Both the position numbers and the translations under genes were made by a program. Below, piece by piece: positions 44,243-52,811 of a DNA stretch of 64,000 nucleotides. The stretch's first letter is position 1. Each line of letters starts with the position of its first letter. The notes beneath the pieces are model-generated. The model was not told where the DNA came from, searched no databases, and was given only the letters and a program-made list of their open reading frames with translations. Source of the DNA: Lysinimonas soli (GTDB lineage Bacteria; Actinomycetota; Actinomycetes; Actinomycetales; Microbacteriaceae); the NCBI RefSeq assembly GCF_042655435.1, contig NZ_JBHSMG010000002.1, positions 62,001-126,000 of the forward strand, written 5' to 3'.

Positions 44243-44937
44243 TCCGCGTGACGCTGGACGGCGCCGCGGTCGGCACGGGGCGGGCCGCGGCGCTCCCGCC
44301 GGTGAGCGCGAGCTTCGCGCCCGGAGTGCCGACCGTCGTGGCCACCGAGGGCGGCATCCGTCCGACGGTGCTGTCGCTCGCGGCATCCGGTCGCATGAAG
44401 CTCGACGCCGGGAGCGTGACCGCGGTCGAGCTGGCCGACGACGGCGACGGCGACGCCCACGACCACGTGCTGCGGCCGGCCGCCCTGCGACGGGCCATCG
44501 CCCTCATCGACACCCCGTTGGTCGCCGATCACTCCGACGAGGTGAGCATCGCCACCGTCGTGCGGGAGGAGCTCGCCCTCGCGGGCGTCCGCGGCTCGCG
44601 GGTCGAGCTCTCGGTCGATCGGCGGGATCGGCATCCCTTCGGCTCGCTCGGCGGTGCCGACCGGCTGCGCCTGCTGATCGAGCTCGCCCTGCTGCGACCG
44701 GATGTCGCGGCCCTCGTCATCACCTCGCCCGAGCGGCACGGCGGCGAGCCCGCCCTGTGGTGGCGGGTCGTGCGCGAGACCGCCGCCCGCGGGATCGCCG
44801 TGCTGGTCGTCACCGACGCCGCGACCCTCGCGCACCTCGAACGCCTGCCGGAGCCGGAGCCGGACACGTCAGCCGCGTCCCACTCGCCGCACCCCGCGCC
44901 GCCCGCCTCACCCCTCGCCGAAAGCCGCACCTCATGA
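44239..44937 (+). CDS. Degenerate ABC-ATPase-like protein lacking Walker A
   Basis: 232 aa. The layout follows an ABC ATPase of the kind paired with YhgE/Pip genes: ASFAPGVPTVVATEGGIRPTVLSLAASGR sits where the P-loop should be but has no GKS/GKT. LGGADRLRLLIELALLRPDVAALVIT aligns with the signature and Walker B region but lacks the DE pair. So ATP hydrolysis is unlikely. The C-terminus is Pro/Ser-rich. ATGA overlaps on both sides tie it to the TetR regulator and the YhgE-like protein. Probably a pseudoenzyme partner, not a random pseudogene, because the frame is intact. Confidence 0.6.
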   Translation: MIRVTLDGAAVGTGRAAALPPVSASFAPGVPTVVATEGGIRPTVLSLAASGRMKLDAGSVTAVELADDGDGDAHDHVLRPAALRRAIALIDTPLVADHSDEVSIATVVREELALAGVRGSRVELSVDRRDRHPFGSLGGADRLRLLIELALLRPDVAALVITSPERHGGEPALWWRVVRETAARGIAVLVVTDAATLAHLERLPEPEPDTSAASHSPHPAPPASPLAESRTS

Positions 44938-46688
44938 CCGTCCCCGCCCTGATCCGCGCCGAACTCGCCCGGCTCGTCGCCACGCCGCTGGCCCGACTCG
45001 CCCTCGTCGCGCTGATGCTCGTGCCCGTGCTGTACGGCGGGCTCTACCTGTGGGCGAACCGCGATCCCTACGCGAGCCTCGAGCGGGTGCCCGCGGCGCT
45101 CGTCGTGCTCGACACGGGCAGCAGCAGCAACGGCACCACCGTCAACTACGGCCGGGACGTCGCCGCCCAGGTCATCAAGAACGGCTCCTTCGACTGGCAC
45201 GAGGTGTCGGCGAAGGAGGCGGCGGCAGGTGTCAAGCGCGGCACCTACGACTTCAGCGTCACGTTCCCCGCGAGTTTCTCGGCGGATCTCACCTCGAGCG
45301 ACATCACGGTGGGCGCGAACGGCGCCGCCGTCACCGAGCCGCGGAAGGCCGACATCCGGCTCGTGACCAACGACACGAACAGCTACCTGGCCTCGACGAT
45401 CGCCACGCAGGCGGCGACCACGATCCGCACCTCGATCGCCTCGCAGGTCAGCCGTGAGGCGGCGGGCCGCTTCCTGCTCGCCCTCTCGGACGTGCGCGGT
45501 TCGCTCTCGACCGCGGTCGACGGCGCGTCCCGGCTCGTCGACGGCACCTCGACCGCGCAGTCGGGGGCCCAGTCGCTGGCGTCCGGAACCGCCTCGCTCG
45601 CCTCCGGGGCGTCCCAGGTCGCGGCCGGAACGGCGAAGCTCGCGGCCACCGGCCACCAGGCGGTCGCGGCCGGCAACAGCATGGCCGCGCAGATCCCCGC
45701 CTTGCGCTCGCAGCTCGCGGCGCAGCTGACAGCCGACGGCCTCACCCAGACCCAGATCGACGCCCTGCTCGCCCAGCTCGACCCACTCGCGGCCAAGGCG
45801 GGCAGCGCGCAGTCGCAGCTGAGTTCGCTCGCCGCGCAGGTCGACCAGCTGAACGCGGGCGCGCAGCAGGTGTCGAGCGGAGCCGCACAGGCGCACACGG
45901 GAGCGAGTTCGCTCGCCGCGGGCCTCGGCGAGCTGCGCAGCGGGGCGACGACCCTGCACGACGGACTCGCGAACGGGGTCGCCCGGATTCCGAACACCGA
46001 CGCCGCCCAACGCGAGGCCGTCTCGTCGACCATCGGCGATCCCGCCGCGGTGACGCGCACGGCCGTGACGAAGGCCCAGGACTACGGCGCGGGACTCGCC
46101 CCGTTCTTCATCTCGCTCGCCGCCTGGATCGGCATCTACGCGCTCTTCCTCATCGTCAAGCCGCTGTCACGTCGCGCCCTCACGGCGGTGCAGCGCCCGC
46201 TGCGGGTGACCCTGGCCGGCTGGCTCACGCCGGGCATCCTGGGACTGTTGCAGATGGTCGCGGTCTTCCTCATCGTGACCCTCGCGCTCGGCTTCACCGT
46301 GGCGAACCCGATCGGAGCGCTCGCCTTCATGGTGCTGATCTCGCTGACCTTCGCGGCCATCATCCTGGCCCTCAACGTCTGGCTCGGCAGCGTCGGGCAG
46401 TTCCTCGGGCTCGTGCTCATGGTCGTGCAGCTCGTCACGGCCGGCGGCACCTTCCCGTGGCAGACCCTGCCCGCCCCGCTCGCGGCGCTGCACCACGTGC
46501 TGCCGATGAGTTTCGGCGTCGACGGGCTGCGCCAGCTGATGTACGGCGGCAGTCTCGACACCGCGCTGTCGGATGCCGGCGTGCTGTTGCTCTGGCTGGG
46601 CGTCGCGTTCACCGCGGCGGCGCTGGGTGCCACGCGGATGACCCGCTTCCGCACCCTGCGCGACCTGCGCCCGTCACTGATCGGCTGA
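44934..46688 (+). CDS. YhgE/Pip-type membrane protein
   Basis: 584 aa. One N-terminal helix (LALVALMLVPVLYGGLYLW), a large external region (about 45-380) with a helical Ala/Ser/Gly-rich repeat section (SGAQSLASGTASLASGASQV), and five to six C-terminal helices from about 385. This is the YhgE/phage-infection-protein architecture, related to ABC-2 permeases. Known relatives include a phage receptor and secretion-linked proteins. Last gene of the TetR operon. It overlaps the convergent methyltransferase gene by 15 bp. Confidence 0.88.
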   Translation: MTVPALIRAELARLVATPLARLALVALMLVPVLYGGLYLWANRDPYASLERVPAALVVLDTGSSSNGTTVNYGRDVAAQVIKNGSFDWHEVSAKEAAAGVKRGTYDFSVTFPASFSADLTSSDITVGANGAAVTEPRKADIRLVTNDTNSYLASTIATQAATTIRTSIASQVSREAAGRFLLALSDVRGSLSTAVDGASRLVDGTSTAQSGAQSLASGTASLASGASQVAAGTAKLAATGHQAVAAGNSMAAQIPALRSQLAAQLTADGLTQTQIDALLAQLDPLAAKAGSAQSQLSSLAAQVDQLNAGAQQVSSGAAQAHTGASSLAAGLGELRSGATTLHDGLANGVARIPNTDAAQREAVSSTIGDPAAVTRTAVTKAQDYGAGLAPFFISLAAWIGIYALFLIVKPLSRRALTAVQRPLRVTLAGWLTPGILGLLQMVAVFLIVTLALGFTVANPIGALAFMVLISLTFAAIILALNVWLGSVGQFLGLVLMVVQLVTAGGTFPWQTLPAPLAALHHVLPMSFGVDGLRQLMYGGSLDTALSDAGVLLLWLGVAFTAAALGATRMTRFRTLRDLRPSLIG

Positions 46689-47381
46689 CCCCGGTGCCGC
46701 CCACTCCTCGATCCACTGGTGCATCACGATCGCGGCGGCGGCGCCGGCGTTGAGCGACCGGGTCGACCCGAACTGGCGGATCTCGACCACGGCATCCGCC
46801 GCATCGAGTGCCTCGGCCGTGAGGCCGGGTCCCTCCTGACCGAAGAGCAGGATGCAGCGCTCCGGAAAGCCGAACTCGGTCACGTCGACCGAACCCGGCA
46901 CGTTGTCGACCGCGACGATCGGGCGATCGTTCGCCCGGGCGAAGGCGACGAGCGAGTCGATCGTGTCGTGGTGCACGATGTGCTGGTAGCGATCCGTCAC
47001 CATCGCGCCGCGCTTGTTCCAGCGGCGGCGTCCGACGATGTGCACGGTCTCGGCCAGGAAGGCGTTCGCGGTGCGCACGATCGAGCCGATGTTCATGTCG
47101 TGCTGCCAGTTCTCGATCGCGACCGAGAAGCCGTGCCGATGCCGGTCGAGCTCGGCGACGATGGCCTCGACGGTCCAGTAGCGAAAACGGTCGACGACGT
47201 TGCGCGCGTCGCCGTTCGCCAGCAGCTCGCGGTCGTAGCGCGGGTCGCTCGGCCAGGCATCAGGGCCGCCGGGCCATGGGCCGACCCCGACCGACAGGGT
47301 GGGCTCGGCATCCGGCTCTGCAGCCGCCCCGGCGAAGGGCTCGGCATCCGGCTCGGGGCCGCGCTCGGCGTCGTCATCCAC
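46674..47381 (-). CDS. TrmH/SpoU-family RNA 2'-O-methyltransferase
   Basis: 235 aa. An acidic N-terminal extension of about 55 residues precedes a SPOUT domain: IENWQHDMNIGSIVRTANAF (motif 1, with the catalytic Arg), LLFGQEGPGL (motif 2) and RSLNAGAAAAIVMHQW (motif 3, AdoMet knot). It methylates a ribose in tRNA or rRNA; target unknown. TAGCCT (47388-47393) ends 6 nt before the GTG. Confidence 0.9.
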   Translation of the reverse strand: MDDDAERGPEPDAEPFAGAAAEPDAEPTLSVGVGPWPGGPDAWPSDPRYDRELLANGDARNVVDRFRYWTVEAIVAELDRHRHGFSVAIENWQHDMNIGSIVRTANAFLAETVHIVGRRRWNKRGAMVTDRYQHIVHHDTIDSLVAFARANDRPIVAVDNVPGSVDVTEFGFPERCILLFGQEGPGLTAEALDAADAVVEIRQFGSTRSLNAGAAAAIVMHQWIEEWAAPGSADQ

Positions 47382-47387
47382 GGGTCG

Positions 47388-47408
47388 AGGCTACCGGCGC
47401 GTTAATGT
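47388..47408. promoter_or_regulatory. Divergent leaderless promoters of TrmH and DNA methyltransferase genes
   Basis: TAGCCT (minus, 47388-47393) and TAATGT (plus, 47403-47408) lie back to back, each ending exactly 6 nt before its start codon (47381 and 47415). The whole intergenic region is 33 bp, so the two genes must share one promoter patch. Confidence 0.55.
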
Positions 47409-47414
47409 CGGCAC

Positions 47415-48284
47415 ATGCCCGACCGCCCCGCCTTCGTCTGGGACCCCGACGGCCCCGACACGATCGTGCTGGGCGACAACCTCGCCGCGACGGCGCTGCT
47501 GCCCGACGGGGTCGCCCGGCTGGTCTACCTCGATCCGCCGTTCAACACGGGGCGCGTGCAGCGCCGGCAGAGCATCGCGACGACCCGCAGCGCCGAGGGG
47601 GCCCGGCGCGGCTTCGGGGGCCGCAGCTACGAGACGGTCAAGACCACGCTGTTCCGCTACGACGACCGCTTCGAGGACTACTGGGAGTTCCTCGAGCCCC
47701 GCCTCGCCGAGGCGTGGCGCCTGCTCGACGACCGCGGAACCCTCTACCTGCACCTGGACTACCGCGAGGCCCACTACGCGAAGGTCGCGCTCGACGCGCT
47801 GTTCGGCCGCGAATGCTTTCTCAACGAGCTGATCTGGGCCTACGACTACGGGGCCAAGGCGACCAAGCGCTGGCCGGCGAAGCACGACACGATCCTGGTC
47901 TACGTCAAGAACCCCGAGAACTACTACTTCGACAGCGCGGCGGTCGACCGCGAGCCGTACATGGCTCCCGGTCTGGTCACGCCCGAGAAGGTCGCACGCG
48001 GCAAGCTGCCCACCGACGTCTGGTGGCACACGATCGTGTCGACCAACGGATCCGAGCGCACCGGCTACGCGACCCAGAAGCCCGAGGGAGTGCTGCGTCG
48101 CATCGTGCAGGCCTCGAGCGCACCGGGCGATCGGGTCATCGACTTCTTCGCCGGCTCGGGCACGACGGGCGCGGTCGCCGCCGCGCTCGGGCGCCGCTTC
48201 CTGCTGGTCGACGAGAGTCCGGATGCCGTGGCCGTCATGCAGGCGCGCCTGCCTGCCGCGCGGGTCGTCGAGCTGACCCCGTGA
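47415..48284 (+). CDS. Solitary site-specific DNA methyltransferase (beta-class, N6-A/N4-C)
   Basis: 289 aa. Catalytic motif IV YLDPPFNTG starts at residue 38 and the AdoMet motif I DFFAGSGTTG lies near 242-251; the IV-before-I order defines the beta class. DPPF favours N6-adenine but N4-cytosine is possible. No restriction endonuclease or specificity gene is adjacent, so it is probably an orphan (regulatory or epigenetic) enzyme. The target sequence is unknown. TAATGT ends 6 nt before the ATG. Confidence 0.88.
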   Translation: MPDRPAFVWDPDGPDTIVLGDNLAATALLPDGVARLVYLDPPFNTGRVQRRQSIATTRSAEGARRGFGGRSYETVKTTLFRYDDRFEDYWEFLEPRLAEAWRLLDDRGTLYLHLDYREAHYAKVALDALFGRECFLNELIWAYDYGAKATKRWPAKHDTILVYVKNPENYYFDSAAVDREPYMAPGLVTPEKVARGKLPTDVWWHTIVSTNGSERTGYATQKPEGVLRRIVQASSAPGDRVIDFFAGSGTTGAVAAALGRRFLLVDESPDAVAVMQARLPAARVVELTP

Positions 48285-48333
48285 CCCGCTGACCCGCTCG
48301 CCTGCTGACCCGAGAGAGCCGGCCTACGTCCCC

Positions 48334-49098
48334 TCAGGAACGCGAGGCCGCAAGCACGGCATCCGAGCAGAGCGCATCGATCGCGTCGCACGCGGCCCGC
48401 AGGCCGTCCGCATCCGGGCTCACCGAGGTGACGATCCAGTCGATGCCGCGCAGCCCGGCCCGGTCGAGCAGGGTCTTCTCGTTGGTGATCCACTCACCCC
48501 GAGCCGCGAGCACCGCGTGCGAGGTCTGCGAGGCGGCGACGGTGAGCATCGCGAGGCACTGGGCGGCCCGGCCGGCCGAGGCGTGTGCATTCCGCGCGTA
48601 GTCGAGGTGCAGGCGAGCCCGTCCCCACCAGGCCGCGGACGCCGAGCGGCGCAGCGCCGCCGGGAAGGCCGGCCGCGGCAGCTCGCCGCGCAGCACGCGG
48701 CACAGAGCGAGTTCGGCGATGACGAGGTAGCTCGGCACCCCCGCGAGATGGAAGGAGAGCGCCTCGATGCGCACCCGTCCGGCCTCGGCCGCGGCGAGCT
48801 CCGCCTCGATGTCGGCCAGGTCGCGGAAGAGCACGTCGACCGCGCGTCCGTCGACCCGAAGCCAGGCTCCGCCGCCGAAGACGCTGCCCTCGCCGCCGAG
48901 CTGCGACACCTCGCCGGGGTAGCCGAGCGCCCGCAGCTCGTTCGGGTCGAAGTCGCCCCGGTAGTAGATCGCGAGATCCCAGTCGCTGTCGGGGCGGTGC
49001 GTTCCCTGCGCACGCGAACCGCCGAGCGCGACCGCCTCCACCGTGGGAAGGCCGGCCAGCCGAGTGGCGAGCTCGTCGACGAAGGCCTCGTCATCCAT
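48334..49098 (-). CDS. Nucleotidyltransferase-fold protein (aminoglycoside adenylyltransferase-like)
   Basis: 254 aa. The N-terminal Pol-beta-type motif GGSRAQGTHRPDSDWDLAIYY supplies the GS and D-x-D metal ligands, and VDVLFRDLADIE carries a third acidic residue. A helical C-terminal half (about 125-250) resembles ANT/DUF4037-like partners. It may modify a small molecule or protein with NMP; resistance function is not shown. TAGGAT (49105-49110) ends 6 nt before the ATG. Confidence 0.82.
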   Translation of the reverse strand: MDDEAFVDELATRLAGLPTVEAVALGGSRAQGTHRPDSDWDLAIYYRGDFDPNELRALGYPGEVSQLGGEGSVFGGGAWLRVDGRAVDVLFRDLADIEAELAAAEAGRVRIEALSFHLAGVPSYLVIAELALCRVLRGELPRPAFPAALRRSASAAWWGRARLHLDYARNAHASAGRAAQCLAMLTVAASQTSHAVLAARGEWITNEKTLLDRAGLRGIDWIVTSVSPDADGLRAACDAIDALCSDAVLAASRS

Positions 49099-49189
49099 CG
49101 GGTCATCCTATGCGGGGGGGTCGGGGAGGAGGCGGGGTCGAGGAACCACCGGCGTCGGCCGAGCCGGCCGGCGTCGCTACGCTTTCCCC

Positions 49190-49987
49190 ATGAGCGATCG
49201 CGGCGAGGTCGAATGCTGGCTGACCGACATGGATGGCGTGCTGGTCCACGAGAACACGGCGCTGCCCGGCGCGCAGCAGCTCATCCGGCAGTGGACCGAC
49301 CGCGGAACGCCCTTCCTGGTGCTCACCAACAACTCGATCTTCACCCCGCGTGACCTGGCGGCGCGGCTGCGCTCGTCGGGGCTGGATGTTCCCGAGGCCG
49401 CGATCTGGACGAGCGCGCTGGCGACCGCCGACTTCTGCGCCTCGCAGATGCCGGGCGGAACAGCCTTCGTGATCGGCGAATCCGGGATGACGAACGCGCT
49501 GCACGAGGTCGGCTTCATCCTGACCGAGACCGACCCCGACTACGTGGTCGTCGGCGAGACCCGCAACTACTCCTTCGAGGCGATCACCAAGGCGATCCGA
49601 CTCATCAACGACGGCGCCCGCTTCATCGCCACCAACCCGGATGCCACCGGCCCGAGCTCCGATGGCGTGCTGCCCGCGACCGGTGCGATCTCGGCTCTCA
49701 TCACGAAGGCCACGGGCAAGGACCCGTACGTCGTCGGCAAGCCGAACCCCATGATGTTCCGCTCGGCGATGAACAAGATCGGCGCCCACAGCGAGAACAC
49801 GGCGATGATCGGCGACCGGATGGACACCGACATCGTCGCCGGCATCGAGGCGGGGCTGCACACCGTTCTGGTGCTCACCGGCATCAGCGACCAGGCCGAG
49901 ATCGAGCGCTACCCGTTCCGACCCGACGAGATCCTGCAGGGCGTGTACGAGTTGGTCGACCCTGATCAGGGCGAGACGGAGCTCTAG
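49190..49987 (+). CDS. HAD-IIA phosphatase (NagD-like)
   Basis: 265 aa. Motif I is WLTDMDGVLVHEN (D13 nucleophile, D15), motif II LTNNS, and motif III/IV GKPNPMMF...MIGDRMDTDIVAGIEAG. The cap domain lies between, as in NagD and 4-nitrophenylphosphatase. It dephosphorylates small sugar or nucleotide phosphates. TACGCT (49178-49183) ends 6 nt before the ATG. Confidence 0.9.
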   Translation: MSDRGEVECWLTDMDGVLVHENTALPGAQQLIRQWTDRGTPFLVLTNNSIFTPRDLAARLRSSGLDVPEAAIWTSALATADFCASQMPGGTAFVIGESGMTNALHEVGFILTETDPDYVVVGETRNYSFEAITKAIRLINDGARFIATNPDATGPSSDGVLPATGAISALITKATGKDPYVVGKPNPMMFRSAMNKIGAHSENTAMIGDRMDTDIVAGIEAGLHTVLVLTGISDQAEIERYPFRPDEILQGVYELVDPDQGETEL

Positions 49988-49993
49988 CCCACT

Positions 49994-50015
49994 CGGCGGC
50001 GCCCCGCGGCCGCCG
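49994..50015 (+). terminator. Terminator after the HAD phosphatase gene
   Basis: CGGCGGC (49994-50000) pairs with GCCGCCG (50009-50015), loop 8 nt, followed by CGATTCGTTTC, a weak T-rich tail. It lies in the convergent gap. Confidence 0.55.
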
Positions 50016-50031
50016 CGATTCGTTTCGCGCC

Positions 50032-51021
50032 CTACGGCGTCTTCGCCACCGCGATGCTGCCGGTCATGGGCTGGCCCGATGAGCGGTTCACGAAGCAGAA
50101 GTAGTCGTGCTGGCCGGCATTCCACTCCTGCGCCGTGACCGGGTAGCTGCCCTGCATCTGTGCGTCGGTGTACTGGCCGGCCGCGGCGAGGTCGAGTACC
50201 CCGGGCGCGCTGCACAGCAGGGAGATCTGCTTCTGCAGCGCATCCGCCCCCGGGAAGGTGGGGTACGTCGCGGGGTCGAAGGTGCCGCGGAACACCATCT
50301 GAGCCGGATGCGGCGCGCCGCAGTCGACGACCGTGAACGTCTCGGCCCAGGCCGAGCTGAACGGGTCGAGGCACTCGCCGCCGAGCAGCTGGTCCCAGCG
50401 GTGCACGCCGACGGCGACCGGTCCGACCGGCTTGACGGTCGACGTCGTCGTGGGGGTCGGGGTCGGCGAGGCGCTGGCGGTCGGGATGGCGGCGGGCGCC
50501 GATCCGAGCAGGGCGGGAAGCCGGGTGCCCAGGATGAACAGCGCGATGAGGGCGACGATCGCGACCAGGCCGACCGCGATCGAGATCAGCACCTTGTGGG
50601 CCCGCGTGAGTCCGTGGTGGTCTCCGGTGGCGGCCGGGGCGGGGCCGGCTGCCACCGGCCGTGCGGCGGGACTCGCGATCGGGACGAGCGCGTCGTCGTA
50701 CTCCTTGAACGCCGTCTCGGCGAACAGCGCGTCGATCGCCGACGTCGTTTCGGCCGGGGTCGGTTCGAGCGGGGGCGCCTCGGCCGGGGTCGGCTGGGCG
50801 TGGGTCGGCTCAGTCGGGGTCGCTGCTGCGGGCGGAGCCGCGGCGGGCAGCGCCTCGACCTGCTCCATCGGCTGGGTGGCCTCGGGCTCCGGGGTGATCG
50901 CCTGGGTCGGCTCGCCCGGCGTCAGGCCCCACGAGAAGGGCTGTCCGGGAGCCGGGGGCGCCTCGGCCGGTGACGGGCCGGCTCCGGCATCCGGGTCGTG
51001 CTCCGGATCCCGCTCGGTCAC
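50032..51021 (-). CDS. Septum-formation-domain membrane protein
   Basis: 329 aa. A long acidic Pro/Ala/Thr/Glu-rich cytoplasmic region (1-140) precedes one membrane helix (VLISIAVGLVAIVALIALFI, about 144-163), a Ser/Thr/Pro linker and an extracytoplasmic Septum_form domain (about 205-329) with GGECLDPFSSAW and VVDCGAPHPAQMVFRG; paired Cys suggest disulfides. Function of the domain is poorly known; an envelope or division role is presumed. The start overlaps the pyrE stop (GTGA). Confidence 0.85.
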   Translation of the reverse strand: MTERDPEHDPDAGAGPSPAEAPPAPGQPFSWGLTPGEPTQAITPEPEATQPMEQVEALPAAAPPAAATPTEPTHAQPTPAEAPPLEPTPAETTSAIDALFAETAFKEYDDALVPIASPAARPVAAGPAPAATGDHHGLTRAHKVLISIAVGLVAIVALIALFILGTRLPALLGSAPAAIPTASASPTPTPTTTSTVKPVGPVAVGVHRWDQLLGGECLDPFSSAWAETFTVVDCGAPHPAQMVFRGTFDPATYPTFPGADALQKQISLLCSAPGVLDLAAAGQYTDAQMQGSYPVTAQEWNAGQHDYFCFVNRSSGQPMTGSIAVAKTP

Positions 51022-51572
51022 TGCCCTGCCAGGCCCAGATCGGCCAGACCGATCGCGGCGAAGTACGGGTAGCCCGCGGCCTCGATGACCTGCTGGGCTC
51101 CCGTGTCGCGGTCGACGACGACGGCGACACCGACCACGATCGCGCCGACCTTCTCGAGCGCCTCGGCCGCCTTCAGCGGAGAGCCGCCGGTCGTCGAGGT
51201 GTCTTCGAGCACGACCACGCGCTTGCCGCGGAGGTCCGGCCCCTCGACCTGCTTGCCCCGGCCGTGGTCCTTGGGCTCCTTGCGCACGACGAACGCGTCG
51301 TAACGACGCCCGCGCGCGGCACCCTGGTGCAGCACGGCCGCGGCGATCGGATCGGCGCCCATGGTCAGACCGCCGACGGCGTCGACGTCCGGGATGCGAT
51401 CGATGATGTCGGTCATGACCTGGCCGATCAGCGGCGCGACCCGGTGGTCGAGGCTGACCTTGCGCAGGTCGATGTAGTAGCTGGCCTTCTTGCCGCTCGT
51501 GAGGGTGAACTCCCCGTGGAATACGGCCTCATCGCGGATGTAGTCGATGAGCTGGCTGCGCGCGTCGGTCAC
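51018..51572 (-). CDS. pyrE: Orotate phosphoribosyltransferase
   Basis: 184 aa. It makes OMP from orotate and PRPP in pyrimidine synthesis. FTLTSGKKASYYIDLRKV is the orotate-binding start, and VVVLEDTSTTGGSPLKAAEAL is the PRPP loop (usually VEDTxTTG). GTG 51572 fits because TAGGGT (51580-51585) ends 7 nt upstream. It is coupled to the Septum_form gene. Confidence 0.94.
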   Translation of the reverse strand: MTDARSQLIDYIRDEAVFHGEFTLTSGKKASYYIDLRKVSLDHRVAPLIGQVMTDIIDRIPDVDAVGGLTMGADPIAAAVLHQGAARGRRYDAFVVRKEPKDHGRGKQVEGPDLRGKRVVVLEDTSTTGGSPLKAAEALEKVGAIVVGVAVVVDRDTGAQQVIEAAGYPYFAAIGLADLGLAGQ

Positions 51573-51582
51573 AGTGAACACC

Positions 51583-51843
51583 CTAGGGTGCAACCGCCCC
51601 GGCAACCCCCTTGCCGATCGCGCGCATCGGCTTCTCGTCGCTGAGCGGATAGGTCGTCAACTGGCCGCCCCGCGGATCGACGGCCGCGAGACGCTCGGTC
51701 GTCGCGGCGACGGGCACCGGGGCCGCGACGAACCCGATGAGCGCGACCAGAGCCCCGGCCACGAGCACGACGATGACGCCGAACACGATGGTTCGACGTG
51801 AGGGCCGGGGGGCGCGGTCGGGTGTTCCAGTGTCGGGGGTCAC
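51583..51843 (-). CDS. Small single-pass membrane protein, unknown
   Basis: 86 aa. A basic N-terminus (RAPRPSRRT) leads into one strongly hydrophobic helix (IVFGVIVVLVAGALVALIGF), then an external region of about 45 residues with no known domain. TAGTCT (51851-51856) ends 7 nt before the GTG, supporting the start. It lies 10 bp upstream of pyrE in the same direction. No family recognised. Confidence 0.6.
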   Translation of the reverse strand: MTPDTGTPDRAPRPSRRTIVFGVIVVLVAGALVALIGFVAAPVPVAATTERLAAVDPRGGQLTTYPLSDEKPMRAIGKGVAGAVAP

Positions 51844-51946
51844 TGATTCGAGACTAGGCAGCGCACTGCCCCCGACACAGACTCCCCTTCGGGGGCAGAC
51901 CCGTCCGACGCGGCTCGTGCCGGAGGGCCCCGGTAGTTTGGGGAGC

Positions 51947-52783
51947 ATGCGCATCGCGACCTGGAACGTGAACTCCGTCCGCAGCAGGGTGGGCCGGATC
52001 GTGGACTGGCTGGGCCGCGAAGAGGTCGACGTGCTCGCGATGCAGGAGATCAAATGCACCGAGGCGCAGTTCCCGATCGAGGCCTTCGAGGAGGCCGGCT
52101 ACGAGGTCCGGCTGCACGGCCTCAACCAGTGGAACGGCGTCGCGATCGCGAGTCGAGCCCCCATCGAGGATGTCGAGATCGGCTTCGACGGCATGCCCGG
52201 CTTTCTCAAGGGCGAGGAGGGTCCCGATCTGCCGCGTGAGGCCCGGGCGATCGGCGCGACCGTCAACGGGGTGCGCATCTGGAGCCTCTACGTTCCCAAC
52301 GGGCGCGCGCTCGGCGATCCCCACTACGACTACAAGCTCGACTGGCTGGCGGCGCTGGCCGGATCGACGCGCGAGTGGCTCGGCGCGCATCCGGATGTCC
52401 CCCTGGCCCTGCTCGGTGACTTCAACATCGCGCCACTGGACTCCGATGTCGGCGACCCCACCTTCGTCCCGGGGGTGTCGACCCACATCTCGCCGCCCGA
52501 GCGTGCCGCGTTCGCCGAGTTCGAGGCGATCGGGCTGAGCGATGTCGTGCGTCCCCTGGTTCCCGAGGGCTTCACCTTCTGGGACTACAAGCAGCTGCGA
52601 TTTCCCCGCAACGAGGGCATGCGCATCGACTTCATCCTGGGCTCGCACGCCTTCGCCGACCGGGTGGTCGGCGCGCAGATCCACCGCAACGAGCGCAAGG
52701 GCGACGCCCCGAGCGACCATGTGCCCGTCGCGGTCGATCTCGACCTCGAGATCGACGACGACGATCGGCCGATGATCTTCTGA
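51947..52783 (+). CDS. xth: Exodeoxyribonuclease III
   Basis: 278 aa. AP endonuclease and 3'-5' exonuclease of base-excision repair. MRIATWNVNSVRSR opens the protein, QEIKCTEAQFP has the metal-binding Glu, GDFNIAPLDSDV the catalytic Asp-Asn, and the C-terminal PSDHVPVAVDLDL the Asp-His pair. TAGTTT (51934-51939) ends 7 nt before the ATG, although a GGGGAG is also present there. Confidence 0.93.
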   Translation: MRIATWNVNSVRSRVGRIVDWLGREEVDVLAMQEIKCTEAQFPIEAFEEAGYEVRLHGLNQWNGVAIASRAPIEDVEIGFDGMPGFLKGEEGPDLPREARAIGATVNGVRIWSLYVPNGRALGDPHYDYKLDWLAALAGSTREWLGAHPDVPLALLGDFNIAPLDSDVGDPTFVPGVSTHISPPERAAFAEFEAIGLSDVVRPLVPEGFTFWDYKQLRFPRNEGMRIDFILGSHAFADRVVGAQIHRNERKGDAPSDHVPVAVDLDLEIDDDDRPMIF

Positions 52784-52811
52784 GCCCCGAGGCGGCTCGG
52801 CTCCGCGTCGC

